A DNA stretch of 20,462 nucleotides from Pseudomonadota bacterium (GTDB lineage Bacteria > Pseudomonadota > Alphaproteobacteria > Rhodobacterales > Rhodobacteraceae). The stretch is taken from the NCBI GenBank assembly GCA_027592105.1, contig JAQCLA010000013.1, forward strand, positions 1-20,462. The letters are read 5' to 3'. Within the stretch, counting starts at the first letter, position 1, and every line of letters begins with the position of its first letter. The notes under the pieces were generated by a model. It had not been told where the DNA came from, did no database searches, and saw only the letters and a list, made by a program, of their open reading frames with translations. Positions 7,414 to 15,169 of the stretch are shown here, piece by piece. Position numbers and translations under genes: made by a program.

Positions 7414-7687
7414 GGCTCTGTTGGACAAATCCGGTGAGGGATTCATCTTGTGAACCCAGCGTGGAAGCTGGGATCCATGAGCAGACCGACATCACCGACC
7501 TACAAGACCAAGAACCGGCAGCCTATAACGAAGCGCTCAAGCGCCTGGGCTCGCTGACGATTTGGTCGACCCTGAGATGACCTGGGATGCCGGGCCGATA
7601 GGCGGGCGTGGCCGCCAGCAAAGCTATAGCGACGCCGCCATACAGACACGCCTCTCGAAGAAAGTGCTGTCTCTTTTCTATCAGTGA
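7414..7687 (+). mobile_element. Left-end remnant of an IS5-family insertion sequence
   Basis: GGCTCTGTTGGACAAATCCG at 7414-7433 has the form of an IS5-family terminal inverted repeat, and the typical 60-nt leader to a transposase ATG at 7477 follows. The transposase decays and the body, catalytic region and right end are missing. No matching right inverted repeat is visible downstream, so the element is truncated and immobile. It is recognised from memory of the family's ends and transposase N-terminus. Confidence 0.7.
7477..7687 (+). pseudogene. IS5-family transposase fragment, frameshifted and truncated
   Basis: Starting at the ATG at 7477, the first frame gives SRPTSPTYKTKNR. After a one-base loss near 7516-7520 the next frame gives AYNEALKRLGSLTIW. 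After a second one-base loss near 7564-7567 a third frame gives DPEMTWDA and then GRQQSYSDAAIQT before a stop at 7685-7687. Spliced together these match the N-terminal domain of IS5-family (IS903/IS427-type) transposases. The DDE catalytic core is absent. Confidence 0.8.
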
Positions 7688-8032
7688 ACCATCAAAGGCA
7701 TACAGCTAAGCGCGGCCGCGAGCGAGGCACATGCACCTCTGCTATAAAGCTTCAATTAGGGGACAACATAGGGGATAGGTCGCCCAAAATTCATTTAAGA
7801 CACATATTAGTCAATATCTTATAGGAATTCAATGGCGGAGCGGATAGGCCTAGTACCTAACTCTCTCCATCAAAAATGTATGATTATAATACTTAAAGTT
7901 CCGCACTTAATGGCCGAGCATCGGTCGTGTGACTCTATGCGATCTCGCCTCAGGCAGGCTGGCATTCTGTTGCGGCCTCGTAATGCTGCATTGCGATTGT
8001 GCCGCCTTGGCCGTCGTTGCAAGGTCAGCCTC
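7688..8032. other. Gene-free AT-rich stretch with attachment-site-like features
   Basis: No coding sequence is supportable here. The part from about 7740 to 7900 is clearly richer in A+T than its neighbours. GGGGACAACATAGGGGA (7759-7775) and TGGCGGAG (7833-7840) are 57 nt apart. On the minus strand this reads CTCCGCCA, the usual 3' end of a serine tRNA, followed downstream by TCCCCTATGTTGTCCCC, a sequence style I associate with tyrosine-integrase attachment regions. No tRNA body precedes it and no integrase is present, so at most it is a fossil attachment site. From about 7840 to 8032 nothing is recognised except the leader of the next gene. Confidence 0.3.
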
Positions 8033-8332
8033 ATGACAAAACTGCTTGCCCTCTGGTCTGGTGACCTTGCCCTGGACGAAGCCTTCTGGACCTGGACGGT
8101 GACGGTGGGTTTGCTCGTCAATATCTCCACCAGCATCCTGTTTCTCGTGCTGATCCTGCAGGACCAGACGCTGGCCGCCGTGCTGGTCGGCTACGGTCTC
8201 TCAATGCCCTATAACATCGTTGCGACCGTTGGGGTCTGGCGGTCAGCGGCGCGCTACGGGGGTCCGTCGCTCCACGCCGATCTGGCGCGCATCGTAACCG
8301 TCATCGTTATGGCGGGCCTGACGCTGACATGA
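8033..8332 (+). CDS. Small integral membrane protein, function unknown
   Basis: A 99-aa protein with three hydrophobic segments: about residues 20-41 (FWTWTVTVGLLVNISTSILF), 43-64 around LILQDQTLAAVLVGYGLSMP, and 88-99 at the C-terminus (IVTVIVMAGLTLT). It resembles a conserved small membrane protein of alphaproteobacteria that starts with a pattern like LW-G-L-L--AFW and contains GYGLSMPYNI and GVWRSAARY. It has no assigned function. An open frame extends back to 7832, but the upstream part has no membrane or family character. The ATG at 8033 with AAGG about 8 nt before it fits the family start. It is the only apparently intact gene between the two insertion-sequence remnants. Confidence 0.65.
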   Translation: MTKLLALWSGDLALDEAFWTWTVTVGLLVNISTSILFLVLILQDQTLAAVLVGYGLSMPYNIVATVGVWRSAARYGGPSLHADLARIVTVIVMAGLTLT

Positions 8333-8369
8333 TGCGCGCGTCTTGACGCGACCCAAAGTTCACTTGCTT

Positions 8370-8525
8370 GCCCCGAAACCGGACAGTCTCGTGACGGACG
8401 TCAACGTCACGCTCATGGAGCAAGTCTTCGACCTTCCAAAGCGAAAGCGGGAAGCGCACGGCGAGCATAGCTGCCAGACGGGTGATCTTAGGGATGAATT
8501 TGAAATACCGAAATGCGATGCGTTT
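8370..8525 (-). pseudogene. IS6-family transposase N-terminal fossil
   Basis: Reading the minus strand from 8525 down to 8370 gives 52 uninterrupted codons containing FRYFKFIPKITRL, VRFPLSLWKVEDLL and HERDVDVRHETVRF. These match the N-terminal helix-turn-helix region of IS6-family transposases (family form: VRFPLSLRNVEDLLHERGIDV, SHETVRFWWHRFGP). The start codon appears to be lost: ACG follows a GGAGGACAAA ribosome-site relic. The match ends where the tryptophan-rich linker should begin, so the catalytic DDE domain and both element ends are gone. Confidence 0.75.
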
Positions 8526-8733
8526 TGTCCTCCGGCGAGGCTATGCAAGCGTCTTGTCCGTCTCAAACTGGTTTTCTCTGACAAGACCAGTCGGCGCGAA
8601 AAGTGCCCCCAAGCGCAGTGTGGGTTCTGCACTAGGTGGTCGCGGGCGACGTTCGGTTGCAGCCCTTGACAACCTGCCCCATGCTGCGTTTCTGCACGAG
8701 ATCATCGCTGCGTATTAACTGCTACGGATGCGT
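8526..8733. other. Unassigned stretch between IS6 fossil and TRAP permease gene
   Basis: On the plus strand a frame ending at 8718 closes with LDNLPHAAFLHEIIAAY, which reads like the C-terminus of a real protein. I cannot identify its parent, and the frame upstream has no family character, so it may be a gene tail brought in with the insertion sequences. No terminator is evident for the leftward operon that ends at 8734. Confidence 0.25.
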
Positions 8734-11085
8734 TTAAAGCACGCGGCCACGGTCAAGGCGCCGTGTGATCAGATAATGCCGCGCCAGCATGGAAATCCCC
8801 AAACCGATCGCGGCCAGTTGCATGACAGCTTCACCCGACAGAACCAACATTGCCATTGCAAGCCGCATGATCACCTCGGCCATCGACAGCCGGGCAAGGT
8901 CGAACTTCGCCAAGGCGCTGGACAACAAGTAAAGCGACAACCCAAGCCGCGCCAAAAGCCATATCAACCCTGCCACATGCACAGTACCATCATATCCCGG
9001 CAGATATTGCGCGCCGCCATTGGCCGCATCCGGGTTCAACACAGCGGCAGAGATCAGCAAGATCTCGGGGTTGAACGCAAAGACAAAGGGAATGACGAAC
9101 ATCACGATCCCGGTGCGCACAGCCGAAAACGATGTCCCGAGCGGATCAGATTTCGCGATCGTGGATGCCGCATAGGAGGCAACCGCAACCGGAGGTGTAA
9201 TCGCGCTGACGCAGGCAAAATAGAAAATGAACATATGCGCCGTAAAATGCGCCATGCCCAACCCAACCAAAAGCGGTCCCATCAACAGCGCCGCGTTCAC
9301 ATAGGCCGGGACCGCGGGCATGCCCATTCCCAGCAAGATCGCCAATACCATGGTCACCCCAAGGGCCACGAATTTGAAGATCAAAGGCGCACCATTGCCC
9401 AAGTCGAGCGCGCGCAGCCATCCGAGAATGTCGAGCGCGATAAAGCTCGGCAGGGCCGTGAGGTTCAGGCTGATATCGATCACTGAGACGGCCAAAAACA
9501 TCAAATAGAGCCCGGCCGAGGTAATTCCGGCATTGGCCAGCGCATCGAGTAGCTGGCCCGGCGCGCGGCGAACGGCCGGATCGATAAACAGCATCGCCAT
9601 CAACACGACCGCTGCCCACCAACCAACGCTGCCCGCGTCACCAAGCGAATTTTGGATCAATTGCATGATCCACGGCAGGTCTTGCGCGCGGCATAGCCCA
9701 CTGGGCGTGACAACGGTGACCGCGCCCAACAAGCGGCTCAAGGGATCACAGCCAATCGCGTCTTTGGGTACGAGCAGCAAGAGAATGATTAATGATAACG
9801 GCACAAAGATTTGGCTCAGCAACAACCCGTCATGCCGCGTTAGGCGTAGTTCAGGCGGCACATCGCCCACAGCTTCGATACCTTGCTTGCGCGATTGGAA
9901 CATGACCGACAAAAACATGCAGATAAAATAAGCCGCCGCTGGAAGTGTCGCGGCGATGGCCACCTCGCGGTATGGCACGCCAGTCATCGCTGCCAAGACG
10001 AAGGCCGCGATACCCATGATGGGCGGCATGATCTGCCCACCAGAGGAAGCTGCTGCCTCGACCCCGGCGGCATAATTGCGTGAAAACCCACGACTGATCA
10101 TCATCGGGATCGTGATTGTTCCGGTCCCGAGCACATTAACAACGGGGGTGCCGGTCGTGGTGCCGAACATGGCCGAGGCAACGATCGCTGCATGCGCGGC
10201 GCCCCCGCGCAGCTTGCGGGTCGAGACAACGGCCAACTTGATCAAGGTCCGCCCGCCCGCCGAAACCGCCAAGAGCGAACCCAACACGATATAGGGAAAG
10301 ACGGTGTTGAGCATGATGTGAAGAAACTGGCCCAACAATCCCGAGCCTTGATTGACTAAGAGATCTTGTACGCGGTAACGCCCATCGGCCAAGCTGCGGG
10401 GCTCACCTCCCAAAGCGGTGATGAAGTAGCGGTTCATCCCCTCCGAACCGAACGCATACCACAGCGCCACGGTCAAAATTGCATAAGCCGCCAGCGCGAT
10501 AGATACCAAGACCAGCGAAAAGCCCCAGACCTGCGCATTATAAGCGAGAAACACCACCACAGCGACACCGACAATAACGGTGATCCACGGGCCGGTGGTC
10601 GCAAAACAGCGCGGATCATCAATGCTGCTCGGCGGCGGCAGGCCCAAGGCAATCGCAACCTCGCGTTCAGCCAAAAGCGCACGTTCAATAAAGGCCGCCC
10701 GTTCACCGGTGATCACATCGATCAAGCAAACGGCCTCGTTCTCTATCAAATAGGTTGCCGCGATGGTGAGTGCTGCGACGACCAAGGTGATGTCGAGCGC
10801 CAAGCCCAGCGCGCGGCGCGCAGGCCCCCGGTCTTGCCATGCCCGCTGCACCGAATGCCATAAGGCCACGATGATCATCATCCATGCAAAAGCGATGGGG
10901 TAATAATATTCATAGGGAAAGCGGCGCACGACCAGCCAATCCCAACCCGTCAAGTCGATCCAAAACTGATCCCAGCCGGGGATCGAAGGGGTCGAATTGA
11001 TCATGCCGGTGATCACGAAGATCAGCGCCATGACAACGACAATTTGGCGGGTGACGGGCGAGATGAAAGGGGGATCGCTATCCAT
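8734..11085 (-). CDS. TRAP transporter fused permease (4TM/12TM, DctQ-DctM type)
   Basis: This 783-aa inner-membrane protein combines the small and large TRAP permease subunits in one chain, as is usual for TAXI-type systems. The N-terminal part (about 1-230) has hydrophobic segments around VVVMALIFVITGM, YPIAFAWMMIIVALW, ITLVVAALTIAATYLI, WITVIVGVAVVVFLAY and SLVLVSIALAAYAILTVALW. The rest is DctM-like, with GSLLAVSAGGRTLIKLAV, SAMFGTTTGTPVVNVLGTG and ASSGGQIMPPIMGIAAFVLA, followed by many further helices. It should drive ion-coupled uptake of the ligand delivered by the TAXI binding protein encoded just upstream. It is last in the leftward operon. The start ATG is preceded by a weak GAGCAG and, 25-49 nt upstream, a hairpin that may lower its expression. 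Substrate unknown, probably an organic acid. Confidence 0.93.
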   Translation of the reverse strand: MDSDPPFISPVTRQIVVVMALIFVITGMINSTPSIPGWDQFWIDLTGWDWLVVRRFPYEYYYPIAFAWMMIIVALWHSVQRAWQDRGPARRALGLALDITLVVAALTIAATYLIENEAVCLIDVITGERAAFIERALLAEREVAIALGLPPPSSIDDPRCFATTGPWITVIVGVAVVVFLAYNAQVWGFSLVLVSIALAAYAILTVALWYAFGSEGMNRYFITALGGEPRSLADGRYRVQDLLVNQGSGLLGQFLHIMLNTVFPYIVLGSLLAVSAGGRTLIKLAVVSTRKLRGGAAHAAIVASAMFGTTTGTPVVNVLGTGTITIPMMISRGFSRNYAAGVEAAASSGGQIMPPIMGIAAFVLAAMTGVPYREVAIAATLPAAAYFICMFLSVMFQSRKQGIEAVGDVPPELRLTRHDGLLLSQIFVPLSLIILLLLVPKDAIGCDPLSRLLGAVTVVTPSGLCRAQDLPWIMQLIQNSLGDAGSVGWWAAVVLMAMLFIDPAVRRAPGQLLDALANAGITSAGLYLMFLAVSVIDISLNLTALPSFIALDILGWLRALDLGNGAPLIFKFVALGVTMVLAILLGMGMPAVPAYVNAALLMGPLLVGLGMAHFTAHMFIFYFACVSAITPPVAVASYAASTIAKSDPLGTSFSAVRTGIVMFVIPFVFAFNPEILLISAAVLNPDAANGGAQYLPGYDGTVHVAGLIWLLARLGLSLYLLSSALAKFDLARLSMAEVIMRLAMAMLVLSGEAVMQLAAIGLGISMLARHYLITRRLDRGRVL

Positions 11086-11109
11086 CGTCTGCTCGCATCA
11101 AAAAAGGAT

Positions 11110-11134
11110 GGGTCCACACGACGCGTGTGGACCC
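11110..11134 (-). terminator. Intercistronic hairpin between binding-protein and permease genes
   Basis: GGGTCCACACG (11110-11120), loop ACG, CGTGTGGACCC form a perfect 11-bp stem. On the transcribed (minus) strand it is followed after ATCC by TTTTTT, so it has the form of a leaky intrinsic terminator or mRNA-stabilising stem. Its place, in the 71-nt gap between the binding-protein stop and the permease start, fits the common need for more binding protein than permease. Confidence 0.7.
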
Positions 11135-11156
11135 CTTTATCGTCAGAACTGTGCTA

Positions 11157-12200
11157 TCATTTCGCGCAATCGGGCACGTCGTAGCCCGCTTCTTCCCAAG
11201 CGCGCACGGCACCAGGATGGTAACGCACGGGGTTGAGACCGCACATCCCCGAGGCGACGGGATCGAGGTCTTCTAGGCCGATATTGCGGGCATAAAGCGC
11301 CTTGGCATAGAGTTGCTCGATCGTTTCGATATGGGCGCGAGTCAAGGCATAGGCAATTTCTTCATCCATGGCCGCGTTCACGCAATTGCCGCCCACCGAA
11401 CCGCGGGTGCGGAATGCACCATCTTCCGACACGACATTGGCGTTTTCGCCCAAGGCCGCCATTTGCTCTGCCGAAAGAATAAAGGGGGCCGACCCCGGCG
11501 ATGTTAGGACGCGCTGGACCTCTTCGCTTTCGAATTGTGCAATCGGGATGGAGTAGAAATTCATCCGTCCCGCCGAGAGCGCCTGAAGCGGGCGGTCCGA
11601 GGGGATATACTCGGGCAAAAGCGCCACATCGACCGAACCTTCGGTGATGGTGGTGGTCATCTGCGACCAATCACTTTCAATGGCGGTAAAGCCTGTCTCG
11701 GCCTCTAGCCCCGTCATCACCTGAATAAGCGAACGCGCCTCGTTGGTTGCAGCACCACGCGGCGGACCATCGAGGATGCGGCGACCAGCAAGGTCATCCC
11801 AACCCGAAACGCCAACGGAGTCGTAGCCGTAAAGCGTATAGGCACCAAAGGAATAGGGATAAAGCACGCGCAGACCGCCGGCCAACTCCTTGCCGCGCTC
11901 TGCCCCAAGATCGGCAAATGGGCCAACGCCACGTTCCATCAAGAACGGCAAGATAAAGGGGCAAATGCCGATATCTGTCCGACCTTCGGCGACCGCGAGC
12001 GTCGCGTTCACCCCGGTCTGACCCAAATTGATTTGAATGTTGGCAATGCCGCGTTCAGCGACGACTTCGGCCAGATGCGCGACTGTCAAATGTACCGCAA
12101 CACCCGGCGTCGAGGTCATGGCCGTCAAGTTCACTTCAGCGACGGCTGTATTCGCTACAAGCGCTAGGCCCATTGCGGTCGCTAGTCCGAGTTTCTTCAT
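11157..12200 (-). CDS. TAXI-family TRAP solute-binding protein
   Basis: A 347-aa periplasmic binding protein. A Sec signal peptide is clear: MKK, a hydrophobic core (LGLATAMGLALVA) and NTAVA before E22. The mature protein has TAXI-family landmarks: LTAMTSTPGVAVHLTVAHLAEVV near the N-terminus, TDIGICPFILPFLMERG, the gap-rich LRVLYPYSFGAYTLYG, GRRILDGPPRGAATNEARSL and YALTRAHIETIEQLY. TAXI proteins bind organic acids or amino acids and pass them to a fused TRAP permease, encoded next. GGAGG five nt before the ATG is a strong ribosome site. The gene lies 94 nt downstream of the MBL hydrolase gene in the same leftward operon, so its ligand is probably the substrate of the CoA-transferase and lyase encoded upstream. 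The ligand itself cannot be named. Confidence 0.92.
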   Translation of the reverse strand: MKKLGLATAMGLALVANTAVAEVNLTAMTSTPGVAVHLTVAHLAEVVAERGIANIQINLGQTGVNATLAVAEGRTDIGICPFILPFLMERGVGPFADLGAERGKELAGGLRVLYPYSFGAYTLYGYDSVGVSGWDDLAGRRILDGPPRGAATNEARSLIQVMTGLEAETGFTAIESDWSQMTTTITEGSVDVALLPEYIPSDRPLQALSAGRMNFYSIPIAQFESEEVQRVLTSPGSAPFILSAEQMAALGENANVVSEDGAFRTRGSVGGNCVNAAMDEEIAYALTRAHIETIEQLYAKALYARNIGLEDLDPVASGMCGLNPVRYHPGAVRAWEEAGYDVPDCAK

Positions 12201-12256
12201 GATTTCCTCCCATGGTCATCATTGGGGCCAGTTTGTCGGCCCGGTGAAAGTAGCAG

Positions 12257-12288
12257 CACCCCGCGCGCCTCCTCCCGCGGGCGGGGTG
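12257..12288 (-). other. GC-rich hairpin between hydrolase and binding-protein genes
   Basis: CACCCCGC (12257-12264) pairs with GCGGGGTG (12281-12288), with the self-complementary CCCGCGGG inside the loop. No U-run follows on the minus strand, so it is more likely an mRNA processing or stability element than a terminator. It could help raise the level of the binding-protein message. Confidence 0.45.
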
Positions 12289-12294
12289 GTCGTG

Positions 12295-13188
12295 TCATCG
12301 CGCCGGATGGCGATACGGCTCGATTGAGATATTGGCACCGATCCGAATGGTCATCAGATCCTCGGCGATCAAAACGATGCCGTCGTATTCCACAGCCAGT
12401 TCTGCCAAAAGATCATCCATCGGCAGGGGATCGGGCGGCAAAAGCGCCAGATGCGTCAGCATCGCCAGTCGCGGGCGTGTCTTGGCGAAGACGCGGCCCA
12501 CATCGGTCGGCGAGGCATGATGATCAATCGCGACCTTCACCTTGGGATAATTGGCCAAGGTCGCAGGGCGCGCGGCCGCTATCTCATGGATGAAGACATC
12601 CGCCCCCTGTGCCTGCGCGATCAGGTTTTCATTGTAGCGAGTATCATGGGAATGCACGAAAACATGCCCACCATATTCCACCCGAAAGCCAAATGCCGAA
12701 GGGATATTATCGCCGTGGTCGACCAAAATCGCGCGGATCGTCAGCCCACCACGATCATAGACAACTCCTTCGGTATAGATATGCGGGATAAGGCGCATAT
12801 GCTCTGGGTCAATCTCATTGTCATTGACGCGAATGTTGCGGTCTGGGCGCGTTGCAAGCCACGCCCCCTCTGCCAGATCCATCAGCCCTTCGGGGCCATA
12901 GACCATAAGCGGCCCACCCCGCCCTGCCCAGCCTTGCGGGATAGTGCCGGACATCAACAGGTCGAAGATCCCGGAATAATGATCCGAGTGGTAATGCGAC
13001 AAGATTACGGTATCGACATATCCCACCGGCAATCCCAACTGCGACATGCGGATGACCGTTCCCCGTCCACAATCAATCATGACCTTTTGTGCGCCCGCCT
13101 CGATCAAGGTCGCAGTGCCAAAGGCGTGAATGCTGGGGTTGGGAATACCAGTGCCTAGCAGGGTCACCTTCAAGATGTCATCATTCAT
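12295..13188 (-). CDS. MBL-fold metallo-hydrolase
   Basis: A 297-aa metallo-beta-lactamase-fold enzyme. The dinuclear metal motif is H65-Y-H67-S-D69-H70 in ILSHYHSDHYSG, preceded by the usual D39-C-G in KVMIDCGRG. Later metal or active-site positions are LVDHGDNIP, FVHSHDTRYNENL and AIDHHASP. The pattern is closest to the arylsulfatase, lactonase and tRNase Z-like branch, which hydrolyses esters, lactones or thioesters. In this operon it could open a lactone or release CoA, but the sequence does not decide. The start at 13188 is chosen because AAAGGAG (13197-13203) lies 8 nt before it; the ATG at 13194 is too close. It overlaps the CoA-transferase stop by 8 nt, so the two are likely translationally coupled. 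Confidence 0.88.
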   Translation of the reverse strand: MNDDILKVTLLGTGIPNPSIHAFGTATLIEAGAQKVMIDCGRGTVIRMSQLGLPVGYVDTVILSHYHSDHYSGIFDLLMSGTIPQGWAGRGGPLMVYGPEGLMDLAEGAWLATRPDRNIRVNDNEIDPEHMRLIPHIYTEGVVYDRGGLTIRAILVDHGDNIPSAFGFRVEYGGHVFVHSHDTRYNENLIAQAQGADVFIHEIAAARPATLANYPKVKVAIDHHASPTDVGRVFAKTRPRLAMLTHLALLPPDPLPMDDLLAELAVEYDGIVLIAEDLMTIRIGANISIEPYRHPAR

Positions 13189-14356
13189 GCGCATCGCTCC
13201 TTTGCACGGCAGAAAGGCGAAGCTTGCGCGCCGCTAGTTCGTGCCGGATCTCATCGCCATGCGCGTCAAGGATCGGGGGGGCTGTCACACCTGTCTCAGG
13301 CTCGCCGTCAAAGCTGTAGGGCGCGCGCACTGTCGTGAAGGTATCGCCCATCACACCCGGAACGGAGAGCTTAATGCCAAGATGGCGGGCCTGAGGGTCT
13401 TCGAGCGCCTCATCACTGTCGTAGGCCGGCGAGTAAGGCAGGCCAGCTGCCTCAAAGGCGGCGCACCATTGCGCCCGACTGCGCGTTGCAAAAACAGGGG
13501 TAAGGATCGCAATCAGCTCATCTTGGTGGTCAATCCGCGCCGCGCGCTCGGCAAAACGCGGATCCTCGCGTAAGTGGGTCAGACCCGTCGCATCCACCAA
13601 TCCGTCCCAAAACTTGACAGGCGATGACAGATGGATCGCAATCCATGTCTGGTCGGCGCAGGCGAAGACATAACTTTGTGAGACCGACGGCCGCGAGAGC
13701 GGGCCCATGATTTGATCGGCGCTGTAGTAATGCGTAAAGCTATCGAGGTTGAAATGGCACATCGCCTCGAGCATCGAAATATCGACGCGGCGGCCCAGAC
13801 CGGAACTGGCACGTTCCGTCAGCGCGGCCAGAACGGCCATGGCCGCATATTGGCCGGTGACAGCATCGGCAATGGCGGGCCCGATTACGCGAGGGTTCTC
13901 GGGCGGGGTCAAAAGCCGCAGGTAACCTGCTGCCGCCTGTGCGACGGTATCAAAGGTCGGCCGATGCATCGCCGGGCCAGAGGTACCGAAGCCCGAAATC
14001 GCGCAGTAGATCAGGCCTGGGTTAATCGCCCGCAGCGCAGCTTCGCCGACGCCCAGCTTTTCTGCCACGCCGGGACGAAAATTCTGGATGAAAACATCCG
14101 CCGTCTCAATCAATTCAAACAGCGTCTCGCGATCAGCGTCGCTTTTGGTGTCCAAAGCAATAGAGCGCTTATTGCGGTTGTAGGTCTGGTAATGGGGCGA
14201 ATAGAGCCCACCCTTGAAAGCACGAAACGGGTCACCCGTCCCCGGCAGCTCGACCTTGATCACATCCGCGCCTAGATCCGCCAGATGCATCGCGGCCGCG
14301 GGACCGGTGATATAGGTGCCCAGCTCGATGACGCGGATATGGCTGAGGATCCTCAT
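13181..14356 (-). CDS. CaiB/BaiF (type III) CoA-transferase
   Basis: A 391-aa family III CoA-transferase, which moves CoA between carboxylic acids through an aspartyl-CoA intermediate. Landmarks are VIELGTYITGPAAAMHLADLGADVIKVE at the N-terminus, the NRNKRSIALD segment, DVFIQNFRPGVAEKLG, YCAISGFGTSGP and the catalytic aspartate, D164 in GPAIADAVTGQYAAM. GRRVDISMLEAM follows, then a C-terminal region with AGLPYSPAYDSDE. Length and order are normal for the family. Its start overlaps the stop of the citryl-CoA lyase-like gene by 4 nt (ATGA). The ribosome site GAGGA (14363-14367) is supplied by a duplicated GAGGATCCTC block inside that gene. It probably activates a carboxylate for cleavage by the lyase-like protein. 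Acid and CoA donor are unknown. Confidence 0.92.
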   Translation of the reverse strand: MRILSHIRVIELGTYITGPAAAMHLADLGADVIKVELPGTGDPFRAFKGGLYSPHYQTYNRNKRSIALDTKSDADRETLFELIETADVFIQNFRPGVAEKLGVGEAALRAINPGLIYCAISGFGTSGPAMHRPTFDTVAQAAAGYLRLLTPPENPRVIGPAIADAVTGQYAAMAVLAALTERASSGLGRRVDISMLEAMCHFNLDSFTHYYSADQIMGPLSRPSVSQSYVFACADQTWIAIHLSSPVKFWDGLVDATGLTHLREDPRFAERAARIDHQDELIAILTPVFATRSRAQWCAAFEAAGLPYSPAYDSDEALEDPQARHLGIKLSVPGVMGDTFTTVRAPYSFDGEPETGVTAPPILDAHGDEIRHELAARKLRLSAVQRSDAHE

Positions 14357-14367
14357 TGAGGATCCTC
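14345..14367. repeat. Duplicated GAGGATCCTC palindrome at a gene junction
   Basis: GAGGATCCTC occurs at 14345-14354 and again at 14358-14367, a 13-nt period. On the minus strand the first copy gives the lyase C-terminus (LEDP) and the CoA-transferase ribosome site. The second copy, in another frame, gives the CoA-transferase start (MRIL). Each copy is a perfect palindrome. Confidence 0.8.
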
Positions 14368-15165
14368 GAGACGCGCTTCTCGCCCGGACAATGCGCCATC
14401 ATAGTCAATGGCCAGATCAGCCTGATGCGACATGATAAAGCCGATCGAACGTACCGATTCTTCATAAAGATGGGCAGAAAGGCCGGCGGCACGCGCCAAG
14501 AGAGGCACGGCCTTCAACGCCTCAAGCGGCCAGCCTGCATCCAAGATCACGGCTGGAATAGCCCCCGAAACATTGATCGGCAAAGGGCGGCCCATGATGC
14601 CCGGCGCTTGCGCAGCGATGGCGCGCAACACACCAACATAGCGGCCCGACAACCCAAGCTCATCACAGATCGCAAGCAGGCGATCCGCGCGCGGATCGCC
14701 ACCTGCATGTTGCGGATGGCCAAGGCCCGGCACCTTTTGTCTGTCGATCTTCAGCTGTGTCAGGTGATCTTGCGCGGCAGCGTCCAGGTCGCCATCGTTG
14801 GCGTCTTGCAACACTTGATGCAAGAAACGGCCAGCCGACTCGGTCGAACCTGCAACCACCGAGCCCATACCCAAAAGCCCGGCCGCCATCGCGCCCTGCC
14901 ACGCATCAGGGCCCGCAGCCAACGTCATCCTTGCGGCCTGAACACTGGGGACCAGCCCATGCTCGGCAATCGAGACAAGGCATGCGTCCAGCATGCGGCG
15001 TTGCACCTCTGATGGGGGCTGGCCGATGACCAAGAGCCAAAAATAATCGCTGAACCCGATCTTACCGATCAAATCATGGCACAGGTCGCGCCCGCGCACC
15101 GTGATGGAATGTGCATCCGAGGTTGCGATGGCCGTATAGGGGTTGGATTGTTTGCCGATCCGCAT
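14353..15165 (-). CDS. Citryl-CoA lyase-like short citrate synthase-domain protein
   Basis: A 270-aa protein that is only the citrate synthase/citryl-CoA lyase core; full citrate synthases are about 430 aa. SITVRGRDLCHDLIG is a typical N-terminal segment. AEHGLVPSVQAARMT (H69) and VPGLGHPQHAGGDPRA (H150) carry the family histidines, and AGLLGMGSVVAGSTESAG aligns with the region ahead of them in the citryl-CoA lyase domain of ATP-citrate lyase. Such proteins cleave a 3-hydroxyacyl-CoA of citryl type into acetyl-CoA and a 2-oxo acid. With the CoA-transferase encoded next, it would complete an activate-and-cleave pair. It is the first gene of the leftward operon. No Shine-Dalgarno sequence precedes the ATG, only an A-run and a palindromic operator candidate. 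True substrate unknown. Confidence 0.82.
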   Translation of the reverse strand: MRIGKQSNPYTAIATSDAHSITVRGRDLCHDLIGKIGFSDYFWLLVIGQPPSEVQRRMLDACLVSIAEHGLVPSVQAARMTLAAGPDAWQGAMAAGLLGMGSVVAGSTESAGRFLHQVLQDANDGDLDAAAQDHLTQLKIDRQKVPGLGHPQHAGGDPRADRLLAICDELGLSGRYVGVLRAIAAQAPGIMGRPLPINVSGAIPAVILDAGWPLEALKAVPLLARAAGLSAHLYEESVRSIGFIMSHQADLAIDYDGALSGREARLEDPQ

Positions 15166-15169
15166 GTTT

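Noticed and set aside
7833..7900. Serine tRNA gene on the minus strand ending in CTCCGCCA
   Set aside because: No acceptor complement, T-loop GTTCGAATC or anticodon arm can be folded from the adjoining bases.
7832..8032. Upstream extension of the small membrane protein gene
   Set aside because: The added 67 codons have no membrane or family character, while the ATG at 8033 matches the expected family start with an AAGG ribosome site.
8728..9486. 252-codon open frame on the plus strand
   Set aside because: Antisense to the TRAP permease and composed mostly of His, Gln, Arg and Asp, the complement of membrane-helix codons.
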